Shown here one piece after another: positions 1 to 9,694 of a stretch of 64,000 nucleotides of DNA (its first letter is position 1; the number at the start of each line of letters is the position of its first letter). The translations under genes and the position numbers were made by a program. Source of the DNA: Paenibacillus glycanilyticus (lineage in GTDB: Bacteria > Bacillota > Bacilli > Paenibacillales > Paenibacillaceae); the NCBI RefSeq assembly GCF_023715145.1, contig NZ_JAMBNP010000002.1, positions 841,440 to 905,439 on the forward strand, written 5' to 3'. The notes below the pieces were generated by a model. It was given only the letters and a program-made list of their open reading frames with translations, made no database searches and was not told where the DNA came from.

Positions 1-1
1 C

Positions 2-64
2 TGGCTAAAGGACAGGTATCTGTCGAAGAGTGCCCGCAACTTCATCCGTTTGTTCGAAGAATGA
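2..64 (+). CDS. C-terminal end of a LysR-like transcriptional regulator (partial)
   Basis: An open frame enters at the left edge and stops at TGA 62-64 after 20 codons. The closing peptide LSKSARNFIRLFEE resembles the last helix of LysR-type regulators, where a Ser/Ala-rich turn leads into an F-I-x-x-L-x-E helix. Only the tail is present, so the effector and target cannot be told. The stop lies just before a shared terminator hairpin, which is consistent with a real gene end converging on greA. A chance open frame of this length is possible. Confidence 0.4.
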   Translation, partial: WLKDRYLSKSARNFIRLFEE

Positions 65-96
65 AAAAAAGGATGCAGCATCGTATGCTGCATCCT
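65..96 (-). terminator. Rho-independent terminator of greA
   Basis: An 11-bp perfect stem (71-81 pairs with 85-95) with a 3-nt loop. Read on the minus strand it is followed by a T run (complement of the A run 64-70). It sits 6 bp beyond the greA stop codon. On the plus strand the downstream T run is poor, so it mainly serves greA. Confidence 0.85.
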
Positions 97-101
97 ATTC
101 T

Positions 102-578
102 TTACGAACTTGCTTTGATCTCAAGAAGCTCATATTTGATGACACCAATCGGCGCATCCACGCTAATCGTAGCTCCGACGGTTTTGCCCATAAGCGCTTG
201 ACCCATCGGGCTCTCGTAGGAGATCTTGTTCTCGAATACATCCGCTTCCGCCGGTCCAACCAGGCGGTATTCGATTTTCTCCGATACTTCAATGTCGTTC
301 AGCACAACGATCGAGCCTACGCCTACTTTTGTTGTGTCTGCCGAATTGGATACGCGTGCCGTCTTCAGCATTTTCTCCAGCTGCGAAATACGCGTTTCCA
401 TAAAAGCCTGGTCATCCTTGGCCGAATGGTATTCGCTGTTTTCCTTCAGGTCGCCATAGCTGATGGCTACTTTCAGACGATGCGCCAATTCGGACCGTTT
501 GACCGTCTTCAGCTCCTCCAGCTCATCCTCTAATTTCTTAAGACCTTCAGGGGTTAAAATAATTTCGTTTTTTGCCAA
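102..578 (-). CDS. greA: Transcription elongation factor GreA
   Basis: GreA rescues backtracked RNA polymerase by stimulating cleavage of the extruded RNA 3' end through the secondary channel. The 158-residue product has the N-terminal antiparallel coiled coil (about residues 1-75, with the signature LTPEGLKKLEDELEELK and GDLKENSEYHSAKDDQ) and a C-terminal FKBP-like domain ending in G-K-x-V-G-A-T-I. Length is normal for the family. The start is taken as TTG 578-576 because AGGAG lies 9 nt upstream and gives the usual M-A-K-N start; a TTG three codons earlier directly abuts that AGGAG. Single gene with its own terminator. Confidence 0.95.
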   Translation of the reverse strand: MAKNEIILTPEGLKKLEDELEELKTVKRSELAHRLKVAISYGDLKENSEYHSAKDDQAFMETRISQLEKMLKTARVSNSADTTKVGVGSIVVLNDIEVSEKIEYRLVGPAEADVFENKISYESPMGQALMGKTVGATISVDAPIGVIKYELLEIKASS

Positions 579-871
579 GCTCGACAACTCCTACCGTTGA
601 TATCATGTGATTCGCTTCCTACATCTTACACTATCCATTAGGGAAAAGAAACTTGGGCAAGGCGCCCAGCAAGAGTCTAAAACTAACAAATATCTAACTA
701 AAAAGCAATCGAAAACTCAAATTTATAGTGTAGGATAAATCGTGCTGGCATCATGTAAAATTTTTACTTGGAATGATCTCGCGCAATATCCGGTAAGATC
801 GCCGGACTTGCTTCCTTTAAGCTGAGGTCTTTTTGCCGCGCCGACATTCAAGAGAGGGTGCATAATTAGAA

Positions 872-2884
872 ATGAAGAAGAGGTTCCAATTCACCAAGAT
901 TTTTCAGACGCGCAAAATTGCCCATCGTGTGTTGATCACGACGTTTGTTATTGCAATTGCGATTGTTGCGTCCATGTCTGCGGCATTATTTCTATCGAAC
1001 TCTTCCTTGTTCAAAAGCCAGATCAAGAAGGATCTCGCTCTGCAGGCGGATGTCATTACAGCAAGAATGGATGAAGAGCTGCAGACGAAAGTGTCCAAGA
1101 TCAACGCTCTTGCGGGCGTCGGACAATATTATGGCCAGGATGCGCAGAAGCATCTGGAGTTGATTCAGCATTTTATAAAAGAAAATCCGGAGTTAATGTC
1201 CCCCGGTTATTCCTTGGATATGACGGGCAAAAGCTTTGTCGTTGCGGCATCGGGCGACAAAATAGACGTATCGGAGAGGCCTTACTTCAAATCCTTGTCG
1301 GAGGGTAAGTTAACCGTAAGCGATCCTCTCGTGAATAAAGTAGACCCTTCCAAGGTATCGATCGTTATTGCGGCACCGCTTATGCAAAACGGCAAGGCTT
1401 ACGGATTCTACATATTTGGTTATGAAATAAATGCGGCAGCGGCAATCGTTCGGGATACGAAGGTTGGCGAGACCGGGTATGCCATTCTGCTGGACAGCAA
1501 CGGGCTTGTCGTCAGTCATCCCAGCTCGGATCTGGTCATGAAGAAAACGGTATACGACATGAACATGCCAGAAACGGTAAAAGCGTTTGAGCTGGCAAAG
1601 GAAGGTAAGGATACGAGCTATTCTTATACCTTTAACGGCGTGAAAAAAATCGGGTATGCTGAAGCGACGCGTAACGGTTATGTGATTCAATTGTCCATTT
1701 CCGAAGATGAAGCGATGCAGCCCGTTGCGAACATGCTTTGGAAAACAATTGCCGTTGCCCTGATCGTAACCCTGCTGGCGCTTGTCGCTACTTATTTCTC
1801 CGCAAACCAAATGGCGAAGCCGATCGTTTATATCTCGAATGTCATCAAAGTGCTCGCAAGCGGCGACTTAAGGCCAAGACTGGAAGTGAAGGCGAAAAAC
1901 GAGCTTGGCCAGCTTGCAGGCAACATGAACGATATGCTGGATTCGTTCTCCGGCACCATTGGCAAAGTAAGCTCCGCCGCGGAACAGCTTGCCGCTTCCT
2001 CCGAGGAGCTGACCGCCGCATCCGTCGATTCCGTCGATATTTCAAGCCGCATCGGAGATGCGATACATAACGTTGCGACGGCCGGAGAGAATCAAATGAT
2101 CTCTGCCGAGCAGACCTCGACCGCCATGGAAGAGATGGCATCGGGCGTGCAGCGGATTGCGGAATCTTCCTCCGTTGTCGCCGAAGCTTCGCAGACTTCG
2201 CTCGACGAGGTTCAGCTTGGCCAGGTTGCCGTCACGCATGCCGTTGAGCAAATGAAGCTAATCCATCATTCCGTAGGCAAATCCGCTGAAGAAGTTCGGG
2301 AGCTCGAGCTCAAATCGAACCAGATCGGCAATATCGTGTCCGTCATTCAGGAAATTACGAATCAGACGCAGCTGTTGTCGCTTAATGCCTCCATTGAAGC
2401 GGCCAGAGCAGGAGAGCATGGCAGAGGCTTTGCCGTTGTAGCCAATGAAGTGAAGAAGCTTGCCGAGCAGTCGGCTCAATCCGCCGCCGAGATTACAACG
2501 CTGATTAAGGAAGTCCAAGGCACGACCCTTCGTGCAGTACATGCGATGAATCAAGGCGTTGGCGATGTGGAGATTGGTTCCGAGCTCATTAACGAAGCGG
2601 GCGAGGTGTTTGGGCGCATGACGGCAACGTTCCAGGAAATCTCGAGTCAAATTCAGGAGGTATCGGCTGCATCGGAGCAAATGTCCGCGGGTACGGAAGA
2701 GGTTACGGCCTCCATGACCGAGATCGTAACGATGACGCAGTCTACGCATACCCATTCCCACAGCATCACGCAAGGCTCTCAGAAGCAGCTTGCTTCCATG
2801 AAGGATATTTCGGCATCGGCCGAGGATCTGAGCCATATGGCGCAGCATTTGCAGGAAGTGCTGTCGAAATTCAAGACAACTTAG
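872..2884 (+). CDS. Methyl-accepting chemotaxis protein (Cache-type chemoreceptor)
   Basis: A 670-residue transmembrane chemoreceptor passing ligand signals to CheA/CheW. First membrane segment is about residues 18-40 ([20 protein letters not shown]), followed by an extracellular double-Cache-like sensor to about 287, a second membrane segment near 291-311, a HAMP linker to about 364 and a long cytoplasmic coiled coil. The conserved hairpin tip starts near residue 494 ([20 protein letters not shown]) and identifies the family securely. The ligand cannot be predicted. GAGAGGGTG precedes the ATG by 11 nt. The 284-bp upstream region shows no riboswitch I recognise. The gene is monocistronic and no che genes are nearby, which is usual for such receptors. 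Confidence 0.93.
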   Translation: MKKRFQFTKIFQTRKIAHRVLITTFVIAIAIVASMSAALFLSNSSLFKSQIKKDLALQADVITARMDEELQTKVSKINALAGVGQYYGQDAQKHLELIQHFIKENPELMSPGYSLDMTGKSFVVAASGDKIDVSERPYFKSLSEGKLTVSDPLVNKVDPSKVSIVIAAPLMQNGKAYGFYIFGYEINAAAAIVRDTKVGETGYAILLDSNGLVVSHPSSDLVMKKTVYDMNMPETVKAFELAKEGKDTSYSYTFNGVKKIGYAEATRNGYVIQLSISEDEAMQPVANMLWKTIAVALIVTLLALVATYFSANQMAKPIVYISNVIKVLASGDLRPRLEVKAKNELGQLAGNMNDMLDSFSGTIGKVSSAAEQLAASSEELTAASVDSVDISSRIGDAIHNVATAGENQMISAEQTSTAMEEMASGVQRIAESSSVVAEASQTSLDEVQLGQVAVTHAVEQMKLIHHSVGKSAEEVRELELKSNQIGNIVSVIQEITNQTQLLSLNASIEAARAGEHGRGFAVVANEVKKLAEQSAQSAAEITTLIKEVQGTTLRAVHAMNQGVGDVEIGSELINEAGEVFGRMTATFQEISSQIQEVSAASEQMSAGTEEVTASMTEIVTMTQSTHTHSHSITQGSQKQLASMKDISASAEDLSHMAQHLQEVLSKFKTT

Positions 2885-2972
2885 AAGCTTTTGATTATTA
2901 AGGCCGAAAATGGTACAGTATGAAAGGATATCCATCCGCGATTTCATATTAATCCTACGAGGAGAGATCAAG

Positions 2973-3395
2973 ATGTCAGTTGATGCTTATTTGAATTTTG
3001 ATGGAAATTGCCGAGAAGCGGCGGAGTTTTATGCAGAAGTATTTGGTTTGGACAAGCCAAAGCTGATGACTTTTGGCGAAGTGCCTCCGCATCCGGATTA
3101 CCCATTGCCCGAAGAAGCGAAAAACCTGATTATGCACACTCGTCTGAACATTGGCGGGAGCAACGTGATGTTCTCCGACGTATTCCCCGGCATGCCTTTT
3201 ATTGTTGGCAACAACATTACGCTGGCTTACGTAGTGGATAACGAAGATCAAATTCGTTCCGCCTTTGATCAACTGAAAGTTGGCGGCACAATCGTGATGG
3301 AGCTGCAAGAGACGTTCTGGAGCAAATTGTACGGCCAAGTGACCGATAAATTCGGCATTCAATGGCAGTTCAACCTCGGAATGAGCGAATTCTAA
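2973..3395 (+). CDS. PhnB-like VOC family protein
   Basis: A 140-residue protein of the glyoxalase/bleomycin-resistance (VOC) fold, of the PhnB/DUF1338-unlike '3-demethylubiquinone-9 3-methyltransferase' domain type. It opens with the typical VDAYLNFDGNCREAAEFYAE and ends with DKFGIQWQFNL, both recurrent in PhnB-like proteins. The substrate is unknown. The ATG at 2973 is chosen because GGAGAG (2960-2965) is properly spaced; the frame is open for 21 more codons upstream but without a ribosome binding site. It is followed by a strong terminator, so the gene is probably transcribed alone. Confidence 0.85.
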   Translation: MSVDAYLNFDGNCREAAEFYAEVFGLDKPKLMTFGEVPPHPDYPLPEEAKNLIMHTRLNIGGSNVMFSDVFPGMPFIVGNNITLAYVVDNEDQIRSAFDQLKVGGTIVMELQETFWSKLYGQVTDKFGIQWQFNLGMSEF

Positions 3396-3417
3396 TAGTA
3401 ATCTAACAAAAATAGCG

Positions 3418-3458
3418 GGAACCAGTCGTCTGTTAGGACAGACACTGGTTCCTTTTTT
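3418..3458 (+). terminator. Rho-independent terminator of the PhnB-like gene
   Basis: A perfect 9-bp stem (GGAACCAGT 3418-3426 with ACTGGTTCC 3444-3452) followed directly by a T run. It is 22 bp beyond the stop codon and lies just past the end of the converging GNAT pseudogene. Confidence 0.88.
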
Positions 3459-3466
3459 GTCATCGG

Positions 3467-4001
3467 TTAAGCGTGGTTTAGAAGGGAGTAGATATACGTA
3501 TCATGCGGCGTATCGTTCTGAACCATATAATCCCGCAGAATTCCTTCTTGTTCAAATCCCATCTTCGCCAGTAATTGAGCGGAAGCTTTGTTCTCCGTAA
3601 AAACAACAGCGCCAATTCGATTAAGCCTGAGCTCATTAAATCCGTATTTAATCACCTGTGCTACGTACGGCTTCAGACGTATAACCCATTCTCCAATAAT
3701 CGGGGTGGACTTCATAACCTAGTTCCGCCCGTCTGTGTTTGGGGGAGAGGAGATTAAATCCGATCGTTCCGATTAAACCGCCGGTTTCTTTTCTTTCGAT
3801 TCCCCAACGTATCCCGCGTTTTTCTATGTAGCTTGCGGAGAAGAAATCAATAAGGGCTTGTGCCTGGCCGACCTGCTCAAAAGGTTCTTGTCCGTAATAA
3901 CGCGTAACATGCGCATTCGAGAAACAAGCAAAGACGTCATGAACATCATCGCTGGTCAATTCTCTCAAGAGCAGCCGGTTTGTTTCTAAGACAGGAAACA
4001 T
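3467..4001 (-). pseudogene. GNAT N-acetyltransferase (RimJ/RimL type), frameshifted
   Basis: Two overlapping minus-strand frames together make one GNAT acetyltransferase of normal size. The first (start ATG 4001, AGAGGGGG upstream) runs MFPVLETNRLLLRELTSDD to YWRMGYTSEAV and then stops at 3648. The second frame carries the rest, VIKYGFNELRLNRIGAVVF (acetyl-CoA-binding and C-terminal part) to a stop at 3467. The switch is needed near 3655-3665 and would be repaired by removing one base. This is either an inactivating single-base insertion or a sequencing error; the residues on both sides are well conserved in type, which suggests a recent event. Confidence 0.8.
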
Positions 4002-4054
4002 GCTTTTCCCCCTCTGTACAGCGAATAGTTAACCCAAATGAAGTGTATCACACT

Positions 4055-4083
4055 TTGCAAAACAGGAACAAATGTTCTATAAT
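4055..4083 (+). promoter_or_regulatory. Sigma-A type promoter of alkC
   Basis: A perfect TATAAT at 4078-4083 lies 17 bp downstream of TTGCAA (4055-4060). The expected transcription start near 4090 rules out the ATG at 4072 as a translation start and supports the downstream TTG at 4129. Confidence 0.7.
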
Positions 4084-4128
4084 AATCGTATGACTACGAC
4101 TAAGAGATTATCGAAGAGAGGTACTCCT

Positions 4129-5244
4129 TTGGCTGAGCCGTTAAAAGATATGTATGATGAGGCCTTCCTGCGGCAATTCGCGGATAAAGTGCTGGCCGTA
4201 TACCCGGCGTTTAATCAAGAAGCTTTTGTATCCGACGTATTAAATGATGAATGGGAACAATTACAGCTGAAAGGGAGAATCCGGCAAATCTCCACTGTTC
4301 TTGGCAGGCATTTGCCGTCAGACTATATGGGAGCCCTTGATGTCCTATATGCGATATGTGAGCAATGCAGCGGATTCCCGTATTTGTTCTTCCCCGATTT
4401 CGTAGAGGTGTATGGCGGCGCCGAGGAGCATTGGGAGTTATCCATGCAGGCGCTGGAGAGATTTACGACGAAATCATCGGCCGAGTTCGCCGTGCGCGTG
4501 TTTCTGATCCGGGATCCCGAGCGGATGATGCGCCAGATGCTGGCATGGGCCAGTCATCCGAATGAGCATGTGCGAAGATTGGCAAGCGAAGGCTGCAGGC
4601 CGCGTCTACCCTGGGGACAAGCTCTTCCCGTATTTAAGCGGGACCCTTCGCCGCTTCTTCCCGTGCTGGAGTTGTTAAAGGAAGACCCATCCTTGTACGT
4701 CCGCAAGAGCGTCGCAAATAATCTGAACGATATTGCCAAGGATCATCCGGATGTGGTGTTACAAATAGCGCGCCGCTGGCAGGGACATCACGCTTATACG
4801 GATTGGATTATCCGCCATGCTTGCCGCAATCTGGTCCGTCAAGCAAATCCGGAGGCACTGGCGATTTTTGGTTATGCGATGTCGGAGGATTCCGCTCCGA
4901 TTGTCATCTCTGCGGATCTTCAGGCCAGGCCGTCCGCCCTGGAGATCGGGGATAGCTGCAGACTGGAATATGCCATTCAGGTCCAGGAGGGAGAGCCGCT
5001 GCATATTCGGATCGAGTACGGAATAGATTTCGTGAAATCCGGAGGCAAGACGTCCCGCAAATTGTTCCTGCTATCGGACAAAACCGTTCCGGGTGGCTCG
5101 TCGTTATCGGGCAGCAGAGTCCACCGGTTCGCAGATTTATCCACCCGCCGCCATTATGCGGGAGAGCATCGTATCGTGTTAATGGTAAACGGTGTGGAAG
5201 TCGCAAATACGGCAATTGACCTGCGTGCAGCAGCTTCGGAATAG
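4129..5244 (+). CDS. alkC: AlkC-type DNA alkylation repair glycosylase
   Basis: A 371-residue AlkC/AlkD-superfamily DNA glycosylase, built from HEAT-like repeats that grip the backbone and release methylated bases. It opens with AEPLKDMYDEAFL, the usual start of the family, and carries the conserved block ASHPNEHVRRLASEGCRPRL with a following tryptophan (LPWG). Residues from about 255 onward form a beta-rich Ig-like domain, a known extension of AlkC absent from AlkD. The TTG at 4129 is chosen because AAGAGAGG (4113-4120) lies 8 nt upstream and the promoter overlaps the earlier ATG. Substrates of characterised AlkC are 3-methylcytosine, 1-methyladenine and 3-methyladenine; the same here is inference. 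Ends in a terminator. Confidence 0.85.
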   Translation: MAEPLKDMYDEAFLRQFADKVLAVYPAFNQEAFVSDVLNDEWEQLQLKGRIRQISTVLGRHLPSDYMGALDVLYAICEQCSGFPYLFFPDFVEVYGGAEEHWELSMQALERFTTKSSAEFAVRVFLIRDPERMMRQMLAWASHPNEHVRRLASEGCRPRLPWGQALPVFKRDPSPLLPVLELLKEDPSLYVRKSVANNLNDIAKDHPDVVLQIARRWQGHHAYTDWIIRHACRNLVRQANPEALAIFGYAMSEDSAPIVISADLQARPSALEIGDSCRLEYAIQVQEGEPLHIRIEYGIDFVKSGGKTSRKLFLLSDKTVPGGSSLSGSRVHRFADLSTRRHYAGEHRIVLMVNGVEVANTAIDLRAAASE

Positions 5245-5251
5245 AAGGAGA

Positions 5252-5294
5252 AGAGCTATGCTATGGCCTTAGGCCTTGGCATAGCTCTTTATTT
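5252..5294 (+). terminator. Terminator of alkC
   Basis: A 10-bp stem (AGAGCTATGC 5252-5261 with GCATAGCTCT 5279-5288) with an inner GGCCTTAGGCC palindrome, followed by TTATTTC. It overlaps the 3' end of the converging GNAT gene, whose stop codon falls in the hairpin. Confidence 0.7.
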
Positions 5295-5778
5295 CGAATT
5301 GGTAGAAGGCTGCAGGGTACGTCTCCATTGCAAGTCTCTCTCGGACCAGCGTGAATCCATGCTGCTCGTAAAATTGCCGGAGAGAGGTTCGGTCTGCTGC
5401 ACAATCCAGCTTCAGATAACGTTTATGCAAGGCGTGTGCGGCATTCTTGGCATAGGCAAGCATGTTGCCGGATAAACCGGTTTTGGAATATTCCCTTCTA
5501 ATGCACAGCTTGTGAAGATACAGGGCATCGTTCAGATGATCCTCCGGCCAGAAGAAGCTGTCCTCTTCCTGCAAAATCATGACGGCAGCGATTTCTCCGT
5601 CAATAAAAGCCCCGTAAAAGTTGTCAAGGGTCAGACCATCCATCAGAAGATGCGCTTGGAGGTCGGATTCATCCCACATCGGAATTTTGTTAGCGGCAAT
5701 CCATTTTGCTCCTTCGGTCAGAACATGAATAAAAGGTTCCAGCTCGGAATCTCGAATGCTTCGAATAGTAATTTCCAT
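5269..5778 (-). CDS. GNAT family N-acetyltransferase
   Basis: A 169-residue acetyl-CoA-dependent acyltransferase fold. It begins MEITIRSIRDSELEPFIHVL, has the central strand LYLHKLCIRREYSKTGLSGN (the R/Q-x-x-G-x-G/A acetyl-CoA loop is represented by REYSKTGLSG) and the late KLDCAADRTSLRQFYEQHGF block typical of GNATs. The acceptor substrate is unknown. GAAGAGG is 9 nt upstream of ATG 5778. The VOC gene ends 26 bp upstream on the same strand, so both are likely co-transcribed. The final codons lie in the alkC terminator. Confidence 0.85.
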   Translation of the reverse strand: MEITIRSIRDSELEPFIHVLTEGAKWIAANKIPMWDESDLQAHLLMDGLTLDNFYGAFIDGEIAAVMILQEEDSFFWPEDHLNDALYLHKLCIRREYSKTGLSGNMLAYAKNAAHALHKRYLKLDCAADRTSLRQFYEQHGFTLVRERLAMETYPAAFYQFEIKSYAKA

Positions 5779-5804
5779 TAGGGTTAACCTCTTCCGGCAT
5801 GATT

Positions 5805-6236
5805 TTAAAAGGAAATCATTCCGCCCCGTTCATCAAATACGGCAGTAGGATTCCACGCGACTTCCCACAAATTATTTTCCGGATCCGCGAAATACGCCGT
5901 ACGGCCTCCCCAGAAAGCATCGCTTGGCTCGCGGAAGATTGTTCCGCCAATCTCAGAGATTTGTTCGATGACAGAGTCTACTTGCGAAGGCTCGTCTACA
6001 TTAATGGCATAAGAAACGGCTCGGTAGGCTTGTTTGTCCTGCGTGAAAGTTACTCCGGCATCCTTGGCTAATTCCTCAATCGGGAATAAAGACAAAATGA
6101 CGCCTGCCGTCAGAAAGGCAGCATAGTTATCTGAGCTGGTCTCCGTTTCTTTCCACCCTAACTTCTGGTAGAAAGCACGAAGCGAAGGCAAATCATAAGC
6201 TCCAATCGTTATCAGGCTAACTCGTTGAGGAATCAT
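5805..6236 (-). CDS. VOC family protein (glyoxalase/bleomycin-resistance fold)
   Basis: A 143-residue two-module betaalphabetabetabeta protein. VSLITIGAYDLPSLRAFYQK and GGRTAYFADPENNLWEVAWN are the first strand-helix and the last metal/substrate module of VOC proteins; the terminal E in LWEV is a usual metal ligand. Function within the family (detoxification, isomerase or binding protein) cannot be decided. AGGAGG precedes ATG 6236. It is first in a probable two-gene operon with the GNAT gene. Confidence 0.85.
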   Translation of the reverse strand: MIPQRVSLITIGAYDLPSLRAFYQKLGWKETETSSDNYAAFLTAGVILSLFPIEELAKDAGVTFTQDKQAYRAVSYAINVDEPSQVDSVIEQISEIGGTIFREPSDAFWGGRTAYFADPENNLWEVAWNPTAVFDERGGMISF

Positions 6237-6452
6237 TGGGAGGACCTCCTAATCAGAATGATCAAGCTTTGGACTCTTAAATGGAATATGGCTCCAATTA
6301 TATCTCCTCGGATTTTGCAGTGGCAATAGGGAAATCCGATCAAACAGTTATGTTAAAAAGCTTTACTACGTAAATATATAGGTGGTAGACACAGGAGCGT
6401 TCGTTACGTTAAGCCTTGATATGTTCAAGATGTGCGGGGAGGTGAGAATTTT

Positions 6453-8278
<1,826 letters not shown>

Positions 8279-8353
8279 ATTTGAAAAAGCAGCAACAGGA
8301 CTAACATCCAAAGTGCTACTTTTTTTGTCCAGTTTAGCTTTATCGTAATACTT

Positions 8354-8381
8354 TTGCCATGTTCGTACATGGGGATATATG
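8354..8381 (+). promoter_or_regulatory. Likely promoter of hen1-pnkp with an embedded palindromic operator candidate
   Basis: TTGCCA (8354-8359) and TATATG (8376-8381) are separated by 16 bp. A perfect 6-4-6 inverted repeat, CCATGTTCGTACATGG (8357-8372), overlaps the -35 element and fills most of the spacer, the position expected of a repressor site. It is not the Bacillus LexA box. The -10 is imperfect, so the call is tentative. Confidence 0.45.
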
Positions 8382-8426
8382 TGAAAATCCGGTTATAAGT
8401 CGTTGATGAAAAGGGGATGAACCAGA

Positions 8427-9692
8427 ATGGCAATCATGCAGTTAAAATCCACAAATCCGAAATTCTCTTATTTGATAAAGAAAAATCCAGGTGCCGGCAT
8501 GCAAATTCGATCCATTCGAAAAGGAATTGCTTACGGCTGGTATACCGAAGACTTGGCTTACAGCATCTACTTCAAGGATGCAGATAACGAGGTTTCCTAT
8601 AAAGAAAATGAGCAGGAGCAATTCGAATATTTGAATGTTTCCCGTTATAATACACAACTCTTTCCCTTAAATGCGATAAATGAATTTTTCTCTGCTCCCT
8701 ATAAAACCCGCCATGAGCAAGATACGGAGGGATATGAGCATAGCTTCCATATCAACATGATCCATGTGGAATGGATCCGTTATATCGATCTTTTCGAGAA
8801 GCATATGAGGGATTGCCGATTCGAGCGCCAGCTTTTATCCAGCAAGAGCTATTCGCTAACGATTACAACGGAAAATAGCCTCTATCATCTGCTTCATGTG
8901 GTTAGCGTACTATGCTTATTCCTTGCGATGTCCGGCAACGAGTATACCGATATTAACGATGAGGTCCTGGACAAATACATTTCCAGCATTCAAGTAATTG
9001 ATGCTCCCTTCTACATTCGCAGCATGTTCGCAAGAAGCTTCCTGACATCCAAGACGAAATTCTGGAAGTATAAAAAGGCTCTGGAGAGCACGGACCGATA
9101 TGCTATTGATTTCGAATTTGGCGGAACGGCGTTCCAGAGAAGAAATTACATCGGCAGTTCCCTGAAATTTGATAAGTCTGTTGTGGATATCGGCTGCGGG
9201 GAAGGCTTTTATGCTATCCCGTTCGCGAAAAAGACAGAGGGCAGCTATTATGCAATCGATATTAACGAGGAATTGCTTGAGATTGTAGGAAGAAAAGCTG
9301 GCGCGAAAGAGATCGACAATATTGCGCTCTACCGGTCCGTTGCCCATTTTCTCGAGGAGTACAACGGAGAACGGGTCGACATTATCTTGACCGAAGTAAT
9401 CGAGCATATGAGCGAGGAAGAAGCGAAGCGATTCATCCAAATGATCTGTACCCATATCGATTTTGACCAATTTATCATTACGACGCCTAATGCCGACTTT
9501 AATTCCTATTACGAGCTCCAGCACATGAGACATGACGATCATAAATGGGAGATGGGGCAAGAGGAGTTTCGGCAATGGTTTGCGGATGTAATGGTAGAGG
9601 TTAAATGGGATGTTGAATTTATCGCGATTGGGGATGGCGTGAACAGCATCCGAACAACACAAGGCGTTATTTTGAAGAGAAAGGGAGCCTGA
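8427..9692 (+). CDS. hen1: Bacterial Hen1: RNA 3'-terminal 2'-O-methyltransferase of the RNA-repair complex
   Basis: A 421-residue protein whose C-terminal part (about 240-421) is a Hen1-type methyltransferase. Visible motifs are the SAM loop DIGCGEG (254-260), the metal-site motif TEVIEH (E323, E326, H327, the same E-x-x-E-H spacing as eukaryotic Hen1), TTPN (352-355) and MRHDDHKWEMGQEEF (H369/H372 the likely last ligand). In known bacterial systems Hen1 methylates the 2'-OH at the 3' end of cleaved RNA before Pnkp seals it, so the repaired RNA resists re-cleavage. Residues 1-235 correspond in position to the N-terminal domain that binds Pnkp and activates its ligase; here I can see little clear similarity except PKFSYLIKKNP near the start. 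The gene ends 2 nt before pnkp and carries pnkp's ribosome binding site. Confidence 0.88.
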   Translation: MAIMQLKSTNPKFSYLIKKNPGAGMQIRSIRKGIAYGWYTEDLAYSIYFKDADNEVSYKENEQEQFEYLNVSRYNTQLFPLNAINEFFSAPYKTRHEQDTEGYEHSFHINMIHVEWIRYIDLFEKHMRDCRFERQLLSSKSYSLTITTENSLYHLLHVVSVLCLFLAMSGNEYTDINDEVLDKYISSIQVIDAPFYIRSMFARSFLTSKTKFWKYKKALESTDRYAIDFEFGGTAFQRRNYIGSSLKFDKSVVDIGCGEGFYAIPFAKKTEGSYYAIDINEELLEIVGRKAGAKEIDNIALYRSVAHFLEEYNGERVDIILTEVIEHMSEEEAKRFIQMICTHIDFDQFIITTPNADFNSYYELQHMRHDDHKWEMGQEEFRQWFADVMVEVKWDVEFIAIGDGVNSIRTTQGVILKRKGA

Positions 9693-9694
9693 CC

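Noticed and set aside
817..842. Sigma-D promoter for the chemoreceptor gene
   Set aside because: TTAA with a 14-bp spacer and GCCGCGCC matches only half of the -10 consensus. Too weak to annotate.
588..871. Riboswitch upstream of the chemoreceptor
   Set aside because: Searched by eye for a cyclic-di-GMP type aptamer; none of its conserved blocks were found.
4072..4128. N-terminal extension of AlkC starting at ATG 4072
   Set aside because: The codon overlaps the -10 region of the promoter and there is no ribosome binding site; the TTG at 4129 has one.
8280..8335. Terminator of the large collagen-like gene
   Set aside because: AGCAGCA and TGCTACT flank a 19-nt loop before a 7-T run, but the stem has a C-A mismatch. 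Too weak to list as a feature.
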